A DNA stretch of 64,000 bases, taken from the NCBI RefSeq assembly GCF_024972735.1, contig NZ_CP087722.1, forward strand, positions 1-64,000, in the 5' to 3' direction. Positions within the stretch are counted from its first letter, which is position 1. The number at the start of each line of letters is the position of its first letter. The notes under the pieces are model-generated. The model was given only the letters and a program-made list of their open reading frames with translations, had not been told where the DNA came from and did no database searches. The stretch is from Halalkaliarchaeum sp. AArc-CO (GTDB lineage: Archaea; Halobacteriota; Halobacteria; Halobacteriales; Haloferacaceae). A program made the translations under genes and the position numbers. Positions 28,211 to 37,107 of the stretch are shown piece after piece.

Positions 28211-28538
28211 ACAGTGTCCGTACTGGTCCCTGCATGCCGACCCTCAAAGATATTAGTCATTATCCGAGATCACGGCTAACGGTGGTTTCGAAACCACTTG
28301 TTAGACTCCAGACTTGAGAGAAGACGGTTATTGTTGGCACAATAGTGGTTCTGTTGAATAGCAGTAGTTGAGTGAACAGGCAAATGTGCATCGGCCCATG
28401 AGATGGTGGGATACGTGATCCTAAGGTTATGGTCGCTTCGCTCGTACTCGGGGGGCGCTATTCAACACAGCATTCTACTCTAGTCTGCTGTGATTTTCCC
28501 GAGTCATTAATAACGTAACACGAGGAAGATTCCACGAT
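28211..28538. other. Intergenic region with MITE-like element
   Basis: This is the divergent promoter region between the helicase and the NucS-like gene. It holds the inverted-repeat element at 28349-28470 and nothing else recognisable. Confidence 0.5.
28349..28470. mobile_element. MITE-like remnant with IS6-type ends
   Basis: A 122-bp segment bounded by the inverted repeat TGTTGAATAGC (28352-28362) and GCTATTCAACA (28457-28467). Ends of the form GGTTCTGTTGAAT resemble those of haloarchaeal IS6-family elements. No transposase remains, so this is a non-autonomous or deleted copy. Confidence 0.5.
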
Positions 28539-29561
28539 ATGAGCATTGATTCGGCGGTTGGAAAGTTGCGGGCGGCAGACAGAGATATGAGAGACGATCC
28601 GCCCAACTCGATCAAAGCTAAAGATGACGTTCTTGAAGAGTACCAGCCGATTTTCCAGTTCCAAGAGATTGGTGAACTCACCAAACAGGAATTCAAAGAT
28701 TTCCTTCTGTTTGAGAATAACCGTCACTGGACCGGACTGCATCGCAAACGGTCCATGATGACGGAAGACATGGATCGGCTCAGAGATGGATTACAGACGC
28801 TTGTGAACGAGGAAAAAGACCTTGCGTCACGTGTTCAGACGGCTAAAGAGCAAGTGGATGGTATGGGAAAAGCAACCATTTCCGCGATTCTTGTGACTGC
28901 CTTTCCCGATAAGTACGGAGTCTGGAACAACCGGTCGGAAGAAGCTCTCAAACAGTTGGATGTCTGGCCTGATTTCGAGCGCGGGAGTGACTTTGGTCAC
29001 CGGTACGTACGGGTGAATGACGTACTGTTGAACCTCAGCAACGAGCTTGATCTTGATCTCTGGGAGTTGGACGCGCTGCTTGGATATGTCGTTAAGTACG
29101 ATGAAGATCAGCAGGAAACGATAGAAGATACGGAAGCAACTGGAGAATTTGTCAAGGAACGTCATCTACATCAGTATCTCATCAATCACTGGGAGCAAAT
29201 GGAATTTTCTGAAGAGTGGGAAATCTATAGTGATGCTGATGATCCGGAAGCCGGGGTTGAGTTCTCGACTGGTATCGGGCGTCCAGATATACTGCTTACG
29301 CACACGTCGGAACCAAAGGTCTGTGTTCTTGAGCTGAAAAAAGGCAGCACTAGTGACCGGGCAGTCGGCCAGTTGCTTCGTTACGTCGGGTGGGTTCGTG
29401 GTAACCTCAAAGATCTGGAAGGTGTGAGTCCTAACGCTGACGTTGAAGGCCGTCTTGTTGTTAACGAACCATCTGAGAAACTCGAATATGCAATTTCCGT
29501 GGTTCCCGAGTTGATGCTGTATGAATACGAGATGCAAGTCACGCTAAACCAATCGGCCTGA
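28539..29561 (+). CDS. NucS/DUF91-like nuclease with helical N-terminal domain
   Basis: A 340-aa protein. The C-terminal domain has a PD-(D/E)XK core: GIGRPDILLT (about 244-253) then VCVLELKKG (about 262-270), followed by AVGQLLRYVGWVRG, the signature arrangement of EndoMS/NucS and DUF91 endonucleases. The N-terminal 180 residues include MGKATISAILVTAFPDKYGV, reminiscent of a helix-hairpin-helix glycosylase-like fold. It probably cuts damaged or foreign DNA. It stands alone beside the UvrD-like helicase (divergent). Confidence 0.8.
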   Translation: MSIDSAVGKLRAADRDMRDDPPNSIKAKDDVLEEYQPIFQFQEIGELTKQEFKDFLLFENNRHWTGLHRKRSMMTEDMDRLRDGLQTLVNEEKDLASRVQTAKEQVDGMGKATISAILVTAFPDKYGVWNNRSEEALKQLDVWPDFERGSDFGHRYVRVNDVLLNLSNELDLDLWELDALLGYVVKYDEDQQETIEDTEATGEFVKERHLHQYLINHWEQMEFSEEWEIYSDADDPEAGVEFSTGIGRPDILLTHTSEPKVCVLELKKGSTSDRAVGQLLRYVGWVRGNLKDLEGVSPNADVEGRLVVNEPSEKLEYAISVVPELMLYEYEMQVTLNQSA

Positions 29562-29642
29562 TGATGTCATTCTATAAGTCCCTCATACGCGCCCTTAATC
29601 TTGCACAGCCGGAGCATTCTATCTGGATTCTATCACAAGTGC

Positions 29643-29673
29643 CGTGCAAGACTCAGAGGGTTGATACAGCAGT
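29643..29673 (+). repeat. Dispersed short repeat, copy R3
   Basis: CGTGCAAGACTC followed by a variable stretch and ATACAGCAGT; same family as R1-R6, direct orientation. An inverted partial copy of the CTTGCAC end lies about 45 bp to the left. Confidence 0.45.
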
Positions 29674-29713
29674 CGGTCACTGTTGATTCCACCTCGCAAC
29701 TGTCGGTTGAGAC

Positions 29714-30193
29714 TTAACACTCTACCCATGGACACGTCCATGGTGGTATCGTCCCCGTCGTAAGGAGATCGCAGCCCTGGGGATTAAACACAATTTCGTT
29801 GTCCCGATATATCTGAATTTCAACGGCGACAACATTCCGATGCTCATCTGGGACTACATCGAGATTTTTTGCGATTTCGTTGGCTACCCAGTCTCCGTCA
29901 TTTAAGCGGGCCTCAATGACGTACTCAGCCTCGTCATCTCTCCAAGTACACTCAATCGGGTACTGTTCGAACGTTGTTCCAGACCCGTTCTCAGCTGCCT
30001 GAACTTCCACGCATTCAGTTTGTACTGTCGAACCGGCCTTCTGTATCACTACATCAATTTTAATGGGTTCGTCCATAAAGTTCGCCACCCTGACGCCTGC
30101 TAATTGGACAGTTGGTTCGGAATTTCCAATACATCCGGCCGTTGCAACCACTGGTACGGTAATACCCTTAATTAGAAACTGGCGGCGGTCCAT
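29714..30193 (-). CDS. Tat-exported lipoprotein of unknown function
   Basis: A 159-aa protein opening with a twin-arginine signal (MDRRQFLIKG) and lipobox (TAGC, Cys21), so a membrane-anchored extracellular domain. The rest is beta-rich, with Cys residues near the middle and C-terminus (two in PWTCPWVEC) that could form disulfides. No family is recognised. An ISH8-like element has inserted a few bases upstream of its start (target copy at 30205-30215), probably separating it from its native promoter. Confidence 0.75.
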   Translation of the reverse strand: MDRRQFLIKGITVPVVATAGCIGNSEPTVQLAGVRVANFMDEPIKIDVVIQKAGSTVQTECVEVQAAENGSGTTFEQYPIECTWRDDEAEYVIEARLNDGDWVANEIAKNLDVVPDEHRNVVAVEIQIYRDNEIVFNPQGCDLLTTGTIPPWTCPWVEC

Positions 30194-30215
30194 GTGTACA
30201 CTTTAGCAGTGAGTT

Positions 30216-31617
30216 TATTCGTCTTTAGCTAAGACTCACACCTCGGTTGCGTAGCGGTAGCGAGCGTCTCTTGTAACACTGGCCGTTGCTGGTGGATCTT
30301 CTGTGCATCGTCGATCAGTCGGTCGAGCAGCGGTGGCGGCGAGTAGCCGAGGTATTCGCCAAGTTCGTGGAGGATGAGCTGGGCGTGCGACCGAAAGGTC
30401 GCCGCCCAGCGTTCCGGCGGGAACACGATCTCATCGTCCGCCTGTTCGGTGACCAGATCGAGCAATTCACGACTCACCAGCAGTGACAGCAACGCCGCGT
30501 ACAGCAGAGTTTCGACAACATGCTTCTTTGTCGTGTCGAACTCGTCCAGTTCGTACTGCGTCTTCAACTCCCGAAACAGCAACTCCACCTCCCACCGACA
30601 GCGATAGATCGTCCCTAGATTCGACGGCAGGAACTCCTCTCTCGGTAGATTCGTAATATACAGGTGGTAGTCGTCGGCGTCCTCCTTGCGGACGCCGACG
30701 ACGCGAAACCGCTTCCTGTCGCGTGATTGCGTCCCTCCGTACGGTCTTCGGTCGAATTCAGCTTCGACTTCTACGTCGATGTACTCGCGGTGCAGATCAT
30801 CCACAACATCGTGGATCTTCTCACCTTCCAAGGGAATGGCGCGCCCGCGCCATTCCCGTAATTCCTCCGTTACGACCGGGTTTGCGTTCTCTTTCAGCCG
30901 ACTCACGAAGTAGCCGTCGTTCTCATCGATCAACGCGAAGCGGCGATACTTGAAGTAGGCTCGGTCGAACAGAACGAGCCGATCTTCGAGCCACGACCCT
31001 GTGTTAAACAACGTGCTGTCGTGCGTTTTCTCGTCAGTCACGTCGAGCCGTTCTATGGTCTGCTCAGTGGCATTGTGGAGCAGGTGGAGCTTCGCTCCAG
31101 CCTGCTCCTCGTGGCGGGCTTGGAACTCATCGGTGAGGAACTCGTGTAACCGCAATACCGTTCCATCAGCAATCATCACGTCCCTGAAGCGGTCGATATC
31201 GGCGTCAACAGTGTCAGGGACAGCGACCTCGTCGAGACCGTGCTCGACAAGGTCGCGGAAGTACTCTGCAAGAGACGGCGTCAACCGGTGATAGAAGCCG
31301 CCGGGAGAGATCGTCTCATCAGCTGTCGAGTTGTAGCTGCGTCTGAAGCCAGCGAGTGTTCGGCTTTCGCCTGCGGCGAAACCGAACACGAATGCCCAGA
31401 CGAATGCGGGAATCTGGAGCTTGCGGTCGCGTTCGACCACGCCGAGTTCCTCGGCGTGCTCTTCGAGGAACTCGGAGGGAAACAATGTAGTGAGCCGACG
31501 CATAATCCGAGATGAGGAGGTTTCGTTGTGCACACTCGACACCTCCTCATTCCTTCCGAAAAGTATCCACGATAAGCCGTCGCTGTCACGTGGTTTCACG
31601 CTTAGCTAAAGACGGAT
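30216..31617 (-). mobile_element. Intact ISH8-like IS4-family insertion sequence
   Basis: Exactly 1402 bp, with terminal inverted repeats sharing CGTCTTTAGCTAAG and flanked by an 11-bp target duplication AGCAGTGAGTT at 30205-30215 and 31618-31628. It encodes one transposase. The unmutated ends and perfect duplication indicate a recent insertion. A decayed relative lies at 9083-9222. Confidence 0.93.
30229..31599 (-). CDS. IS4-family transposase (ISH8 group)
   Basis: A DDE transposase of up to 456 aa. The first catalytic Asp lies in FRDVMIADGTVLRL, the second in LVLFDRAYFKYRRF (the YREK-type family places it before a Tyr/Arg stretch), and the Glu in YRCRWEVELLFRELKTQYEL. The frame is open from 31599; an internal Met (MRRLTTLFPSEF) about 28 codons in matches the usual start of ISH8 transposases and is the more likely one. 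Confidence 0.93.
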   Translation of the reverse strand: MKPRDSDGLSWILFGRNEEVSSVHNETSSSRIMRRLTTLFPSEFLEEHAEELGVVERDRKLQIPAFVWAFVFGFAAGESRTLAGFRRSYNSTADETISPGGFYHRLTPSLAEYFRDLVEHGLDEVAVPDTVDADIDRFRDVMIADGTVLRLHEFLTDEFQARHEEQAGAKLHLLHNATEQTIERLDVTDEKTHDSTLFNTGSWLEDRLVLFDRAYFKYRRFALIDENDGYFVSRLKENANPVVTEELREWRGRAIPLEGEKIHDVVDDLHREYIDVEVEAEFDRRPYGGTQSRDRKRFRVVGVRKEDADDYHLYITNLPREEFLPSNLGTIYRCRWEVELLFRELKTQYELDEFDTTKKHVVETLLYAALLSLLVSRELLDLVTEQADDEIVFPPERWAATFRSHAQLILHELGEYLGYSPPPLLDRLIDDAQKIHQQRPVLQETLATATQPRCES

Positions 31618-31728
31618 AGCAGTGAGTTACAAAATGATTCCATTGACAATAAACGCTATTTTAGCAAGAACCGGCTCGAAAGTCACTGACTGTGTTCACT
31701 GACCACAATCTCAAACGTACCGAGCCGT

Positions 31729-31759
31729 CGTGCAAGACTCGCGCGCTGTATTCAGCAGT
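31729..31759 (+). repeat. Dispersed short repeat, copy R4
   Basis: CGTGCAAGACTCGCGCGC then TGTATTCAGCAGT. The reverse complement aligns closely with R1. Confidence 0.5.
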
Positions 31760-31804
31760 AGGTTCTCACCTAAGAGAGTGAAACAGCGGAATCTGTCTGG
31801 ATTT

Positions 31805-31831
31805 CGTGCAAGATATAGAGTGTGTATTCAG
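31805..31831 (+). repeat. Dispersed short repeat, copy R5
   Basis: CGTGCAAGATATAGAG then TGTGTATTCAG. It faces R6 (32994-33019) in inverted orientation across the HNH gene. Confidence 0.45.
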
Positions 31832-32071
31832 AAAACGATTGAGGTATATTTTTGAATTCTCACGAGTTAACTATAGATTCTCCGTGAAGGATGATCACTG
31901 AGCATCCTACCGGTTCCAAGACTTATTCGTGTAACCGCATATAAATGCAGCCTACGCTCATCGTCGGAATCCCCACCAAGAATACAGATAGTTGGAATAT
32001 CCTATAAAGAATATGAAATTTCTGATATAGAGCTTCTAAAGTTCCCGGCAAAGGTTTATCAACTGCTAAAG

Positions 32072-32936
32072 ATGGATAACATATATCGGATCAAAGTACC
32101 CAGATGATTGGCCTTCTCGCCGTCGTCGTGTATACTCACGTGACAACTACACTTGCCAATCATGTGGGGCTAAGGGTGGGACGTGGGGGAATACAGAGCT
32201 CCATGCACACCACAAGACCCCAATTGTGGATGGTGGTGGGCATGAACTCACAAATCTAATTACCTTATGTTCCATTTGCCACGAAGAGACCCATGGACAT
32301 CCAATCTTCCCGACCGAAAATAGTTCTCAAGAAAGTTCCGATCTGAATATCTTCTCACTCGGTATCCAGAATCTGTGGTCGGATTCGGCAAATTCGACCG
32401 ACAATAACGCTGACACCAGCGAGTTTTACGAATGGGATGAGAATGAGTCCAAACCAGAGGAGAAGAGCACGTTCGCGGGCATGTTCATAATCGGGATTTT
32501 TCTAACGCCCGCACTATTTATTTTCACGTCTATCTTCTGGATCGCACTCTTCGACGGAGAGAGCTTCTTGTTCGCACTTGGTGCCCTCGCAATATTTCTA
32601 GTGTTCTTAGGAATTCCCCTACTGTTCGCTGCAGTCATTGGCGGGATGATTCCTACCGTGATCGTTTACAGTGTACTTGATTTCTTCTTGGTTGAGGGTG
32701 AGCTGGGTCGAGAGCTCTCCGATATTGAAGCGGCATGTTATTTGCTTGTATCCTTGTCTATGCCCACGCTGTTCAATATCTCTCTGTTTAGATCGGTATC
32801 TACGGAAACAACGCTTATACAGGCGTTGTGGCCGGCCACGAGATCTGCGATCATCGGCTGTCTAGTCCTATTGATCCTAACAACAGTATTCCTATTTCTG
32901 CGTTGGGTTGTCATAACCCCCGTAGATACGGAATAA
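32072..32936 (+). CDS. HNH nuclease fused to a membrane domain (apparent 5' frameshift)
   Basis: From 32097 the frame encodes a zinc-bound HNH domain: YPDDWPSRRRRVYSRDNYTC, CQSCG, LHAHHKTPIVDGGG and LCSICHEETHGH, with two CxxC pairs and the catalytic His. After an acidic linker come four hydrophobic helices (residues about 80-230 of the downstream frame). The problem is the start: the HNH frame has an in-frame stop at 32067 and no ATG/GTG/TTG before the Met at 32226, which lies inside the HNH fold. An ATG at 32072 would join with a one-base shift near 32096. Either the start is lost or there is a frameshift or sequence error. Membrane-tethered nucleases are known defence effectors; that role is inference. 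Confidence 0.7.
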
Positions 32937-32993
32937 TGATCACTCGTGTGTACTGACCGATCTGTAAACTCTAACATGACCTAATCTCCGCGC

Positions 32994-33019
32994 AATATAC
33001 AGACCGTGTATCTTGCGTG
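32994..33019 (-). repeat. Dispersed short repeat, copy R6
   Basis: ATATACAGACCGTG then TATCTTGCGTG, the inverted partner of R5, downstream of the HNH gene. Confidence 0.4.
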
Positions 33020-33537
33020 TTAGTTGAGGATAATGTTCTGCATCTAATAGCTGTTCCACTAGATTAGGTAAGAACCCAGCAGTAAGTTGGTGTCGAATAT
33101 GTAGGGTTTCAACAGTGCCACAATAGTATGAGTTCGGGTTCTATATTTTCGTATCAGCAGACACCCATGTCGGTTTACCTATCGTCTCGCAATTTGGTCC
33201 AATATTGGTGGATCAGTGGGATCTGTTGTCGTTTGCGGACTTTGTCCAAAATAGGCCATAATGTTATAGGTGTTAGAGCAATTCCCTCCTGCTTGCTAGA
33301 GAACTGAGAGCTTTTCAAGGCCCGATATCGGCAATACCAGAACCTGAATCATATGTTCTCACGTTCCGATTACACATTGTCATCACTAGACCGTCACTAT
33401 CGTTGCTACGCTCAACTCAACTAAAAAGAAAGATTCACCCGACATGTACCCTGGCCCATGTCCCCGAGCGCTTCTCCGCGAGCATCGACTCCAGACACGG
33501 GTGGACCCTTTCGGAATCCCAAAGCATGGCGGACCAG
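33020..33537. other. Intergenic region, nothing recognised
   Basis: About 500 bp without a supported gene or clear repeat. The open frames around 33400-33800 on the + strand are antisense shadows of the zinc-ribbon part of the disrupted SprT gene. Confidence 0.5.
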
Positions 33538-34101
33538 TTACTCATGGCCGTTGGTTTCCGGATCGGGGGATTCGGATTGGTCGCCGGCCGGATAGGCGAT
33601 TGTTCGCGCGCCACACTCGCCACAACGGTAGCGCTCTGGCTGTCTGGTCTGCTCGATGTGCTCTCCGTAGCCCGTGCTGAAACAGCCGTTGGGACAGGCA
33701 TGGACGACCTGTGAGTCCTGCCAAGGGATACTCGCCACGTGACAGCGTCCGGGTCCGAGATCGGGTGGGCGGTCGTCAATATCACAACTCAGGAGCGTCG
33801 CATCACAATCCGGACAGGAGTACAGCCACGGGTTCTTGATCCGCTTGGTGCGCCGCTGGTAGGACCAGGCCGTACACCCGTTTGGACAGGCCAGCAGGTA
33901 TCGCGCTGTGCTTCTGGTATCGTCCGGATCGTCCCGATCGTCGGATGTCTGCCACGGAATACTCTCGACGTAGCACATACCGGGGTCGGGATCGTCCGGT
34001 CGCTCCGAGACATCATAGCTGATCGTGGGCGTCCCACACTCGTCACAGCTGTACTGCCAGGGGTTTTTGATCCGTTTGGATCGCTGGACGTACCGGCACT
34101 C

Positions 34102-35027
34102 GGCTCTGTAGTTTCGCTAGACGGAGACACCGCGACTGCGTTATTGCCGTAGAAAGCGAAGAGACGGAATGTTGTGGTATCGGAATTCCGTCTCCTCACG
34201 CGTGTTACGGTGGCTAAGGCTAAATCAGTTGTCGCTAACCCGGACGAACCCGCCGACCCCGAAGGGGGTGGCGGGTTCGCCGAGTGGGCGATGCTCACGC
34301 TGCATGCACTCCGCATCGAGCTGGGCAAATCCTACCGCGTCACGGTGGATTTGCTCAGTGAGATGCCCGGTGTCCTCGAAGAGATCGGCCTTACACGGCT
34401 TCCTCACTACACTGTCCTCCGCACGTGGTTTGCACGGATTCCAACGAAGACGTGGCGTGCGTTTCTCGGCGCGTCAGCCGAGAAACGCACTGGCCACGCC
34501 GCCATCGATTCGACTGGCTTCGACCGCGACCACCCCAGTCGCCACTACGCCAACCGCACGCACTACCGCGTCCGGGCGCTGAAAGTCACTGCCTTGGTGG
34601 ATGTCGAAACGCTGTACATCACCGACATCCACTCTACAACGAGCAAGAAACACGATGCGAAGATCGGCCCGCAGGTCGCTCGGCGTAACGCCGGCGACCT
34701 GCGGAGCCTCGCGGCTGATCGTGGCTACGACGCGAAAGCCTTCCGCGATGAACTCCGCGAAAACGGTGTGAGACCGCTGATTAAACACCGTATCATGAAC
34801 CCGCTCGATCACGCTCACAACGCCCGCATAGACCGTGATCGGTACAATCGCCGCTCGATGAACGAAACCGTCTTCTCAAGCATCAAGCGCACGCTCGGGG
34901 CAGCCGTGCGTGCGCGAAGCTGGTGGCTTGAGTTCCGTGAAATGCTGCTGAAAGCCACCGTCTACAACCTCCGCCGGAGCGTGAGATATCCGTGAAATCA
35001 ACCGCCGTGTACCGAAACTACAGAGCC
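34102..35027 (+). mobile_element. IS5-family insertion sequence, 926 bp
   Basis: Terminal inverted repeats GGCTCTGTAGTTTCG and its complement lie at the exact ends, and the flanks carry the 8-bp target duplication CGGCACTC (34094-34101 and 35028-35035). It encodes one transposase and has interrupted the SprT-like gene. Confidence 0.93.
34174..34995 (+). CDS. IS5-family transposase
   Basis: A 273-aa DDE transposase. The catalytic residues fall in AAIDSTGFDRD (first Asp), LAADRGYDAKAFRDEL (second Asp) and RRSMNETVFSSIKRTLG (Glu). The listed start is GTG; a start a few codons downstream is possible. The element looks intact and recent. Confidence 0.92.
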   Translation: MVSEFRLLTRVTVAKAKSVVANPDEPADPEGGGGFAEWAMLTLHALRIELGKSYRVTVDLLSEMPGVLEEIGLTRLPHYTVLRTWFARIPTKTWRAFLGASAEKRTGHAAIDSTGFDRDHPSRHYANRTHYRVRALKVTALVDVETLYITDIHSTTSKKHDAKIGPQVARRNAGDLRSLAADRGYDAKAFRDELRENGVRPLIKHRIMNPLDHAHNARIDRDRYNRRSMNETVFSSIKRTLGAAVRARSWWLEFREMLLKATVYNLRRSVRYP

Positions 35028-35442
35028 CGGCACTCGAAACACCCATTCGGACACGCAAGGACATAGGACGCGTCAACGAGATCCTCGTCCTCACACCGGG
35101 CGACAGGATTCGCACCCGCTCGGCGTGCTGCATCCTTCCACTCCGGCCCGTGAGGATCGACGTCCGACCCGATTGTTTCGAAGACGTATGCGTGTGCAAC
35201 CTCGTGGCGGACGGTATCGCGCCACCGATTCCCGTGGTCGCCCTCGAACAGTCGGCGAGCGATCCGGATTTCGTACTCGGCTGTTTCTTCTCCCTCGTGG
35301 TCAGCGGCGGGTATTCGACGACAGGCGCCGAGTTTGCGGCGAAAGGAATCAGTGATGACGACGCGGATTGCAGCTGGATTCAACGGGTCGAAGCCAGCCC
35401 GATTGATTGTGGCTTCGATCTCTTCACGAACTGCGTCTTCTT

Positions 35443-35727
35443 TCATGCGTCTATTGCAGGGCCGTATTGGTCTGCAGCCTGTTTCAGATCGAACTGGTGT
35501 GAGCCGTCGAAGGTTCGTAGCCGGTCGGAGTTAATCAACCGACCGATAACGGTCAACGATTGCACGCAGACTTTGTCGGGAGTCTCCACCAGATAGTTAA
35601 GATCCGTTACTGGCTCACAGAATTGGGGAAAACCCGGGAGGCCTTGTTCGAAGGTTTCGTACGTGACCTCAAACTGCTGCTCCAATGGTTCGGTTTCGCT
35701 GACGAGGAAGTCATTCCGGAACTTCAC
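35443..35727 (-). CDS. Hypothetical protein coupled to the SprT-like gene
   Basis: A 94-aa soluble protein with no recognised motif. It starts with GTG overlapping the stop of the xseA fragment, and its own stop overlaps the SprT-like start (ATGA). The chain of overlaps suggests a former operon of exonuclease VII, this gene and the SprT-like protease. Confidence 0.5.
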   Translation of the reverse strand: MKFRNDFLVSETEPLEQQFEVTYETFEQGLPGFPQFCEPVTDLNYLVETPDKVCVQSLTVIGRLINSDRLRTFDGSHQFDLKQAADQYGPAIDA

Positions 35728-36060
35728 GATGTACCTGCCGGGGCTATCGGTATGAATGCGGCCATATCCGCAATCCGGTCCGCAATCAACCGGTCGTCAG
35801 TGTGGCCGATAGTGGTCACGACCGTCGTTTTCGCGGTGAAGATAGTTACCGCGACCCGCCCAGTGTTGAACGCCTGAAGGTTGGAATCGCTTCCGCCTCC
35901 GCAGCCGACGATTATCGCGTCGACCTTCTCCAAGCGGCCCAAATAATGGACACCGTTCGCGATGGACGTCCGCGCCTCCGATCCCTTGACACTCGTATCC
36001 TTCACCAGGATGTCGACGGTGGAGTCCTGATCGTGAATCGTGTTCTGGATGTTGTACGGA
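35724..36060 (-). pseudogene. Fragment of exonuclease VII large subunit (XseA)
   Basis: The reverse frame carries the conserved XseA core: DILVKDTSVKGSEA, VDAIIVGCGGGSDSNLQAFN (usual GRGGGS motif with Cys for Arg), TTIGHTDDRLIADRIADMAA (usual GHETD). The N-terminal half of the enzyme is missing; beyond about 36060 the DNA belongs to a decayed orc gene in the opposite direction. Confidence 0.8.
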
Positions 36061-36169
36061 GCGACTACTCGGAGGGATGTAACGACACTAACACGCTCCT
36101 GGAACGCTCAACGTTGTTGTTTCTGCTCGTCGTCGAACCTGCAACACTCTTTGAGTTCGCCACTCAGGC

Positions 36170-37107
36170 GCTCGACGGCGACCCTCTGGACGCCATCGCC
36201 CTCGTCAAAGAATTTCGTGAAAGTCATGACAAAGACCGCATCAGTACCTCCGACTACTCTCAGCAACGGGTTTTCGACATCCTCTACGAGAAACTCGACG
36301 CGCTCGGTGGCATCTACGTGATCGTCTTGGACAAAATCGACAACATCGGCCACTCCGACGACATCTTCTACGGGCTCCCACGAGCACGGTCGAACGGCTA
36401 TGTCGACGACGTTCGTCCGGTGATCGTTGGCATCAGCAACGACTTCCAGTTCCGGGATAACTCTCGCCGAAGGTCAAAGACACGCTCGCCGATAAGAAGA
36501 TTCTCTTCCCCACATCCGACCCGAATCAACCACGTTCGATTCTCAATCCACGTGCTATGAAAGCGTTCCACTACGATGTCTTAGCGGATGACGTCGTCCC
36601 GCTCTGTGCGGTGTTTGCCGCCCAGGACACGGGATCGGCCCGACAGGCGATCCGACCGCTCCGTGAGGCCGGCGAGCTCGCGCAAGCCGCCGGTTCTGAC
36701 ACCGTGACCGAGGAGCACGTCCGGTACGCCCAGGACGAACTCGAAAAGAACCACCTCTACGAGGGGATGCAGAAACTCACAACACAGTGACACACCGTCC
36801 TCTCTGCGCTAGCGTACCACCAGGCGCTGGACGACGTCCCGGTTCGCTCTCTCGATCTCTACGAACGATACGTGAAAATCTGCGACCAGCTTGACGCCGA
36901 CAGCGTGAGCAAACGCCGTGTTCGCGACCACCTCTCGGATATGAGTATGCTCGGCTCATCAGCATCTATGAACGGAACGAAGGGCTCTTGGCTGGTCGGT
37001 ATCACGAGTACGAGCTCGACGTTCCGCTGAAAGCCGTACTTGAGGCGCTCCTGTCGACGACTCTCTTCGAAGAACTCGAAAAGCATCATCAAGTCGACGG
37101 CCGGTGA
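36170..37107 (+). pseudogene. Decayed Orc1/Cdc6 initiator gene
   Basis: Pieces of one haloarchaeal Orc1/Cdc6 protein appear in order but in different frames: RVFDILYEKLDALGG and VIVLDKIDNIGH (Walker B), VIVGISNDFQFRDN (sensor 1), then after a shift near 36465 DVVPLCAVFAAQDTGSARQA, an in-frame TGA at 36788, then VRSLDLYERYVKICDQL, and after another shift near 36950 YHEYELDVPLKAVLEALL (winged helix). The N-terminus with Walker A is gone, truncated where the xseA fragment begins. Confidence 0.88.

Larger units (their letters stand above)
31629..32071. other. Gap with two dispersed repeats (R4, R5)
   Basis: AT-rich non-coding sequence between the IS and the HNH gene, with R4 at 31729-31759 and R5 at 31805-31831 in the same orientation. 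No gene seen. Confidence 0.6.
33538..35446 (-). pseudogene. SprT-like metalloprotease with zinc-ribbon repeats, split by IS5 element
   Basis: The 5' part (35446 to 35028) encodes a SprT-like zinc metalloprotease: HEVAHAYVFE is the HExxH helix and DPHGPEWKD the third-ligand region. It stops at an IS5 insertion. The 3' part resumes at 34093 and encodes three zinc-ribbon repeats (pairs such as CPNGC and CDECG or CGECG, joined by YVESIPWQ-type segments). Removing the element and one copy of the 8-bp duplication gives a continuous 324-aa frame, 975 nt with stop. The start overlaps the stop of the 94-aa gene upstream (ATGA). SprT/Spartan proteins digest DNA-protein crosslinks. A truncated protease domain with one CxxxC could still be made. 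Confidence 0.88.

Noticed and set aside
35802-36560. 252-codon + frame as one protein
   Set aside because: The left half is antisense to the xseA fragment and the right half is the decayed orc gene, so it is a chance fusion of two pseudogenes.
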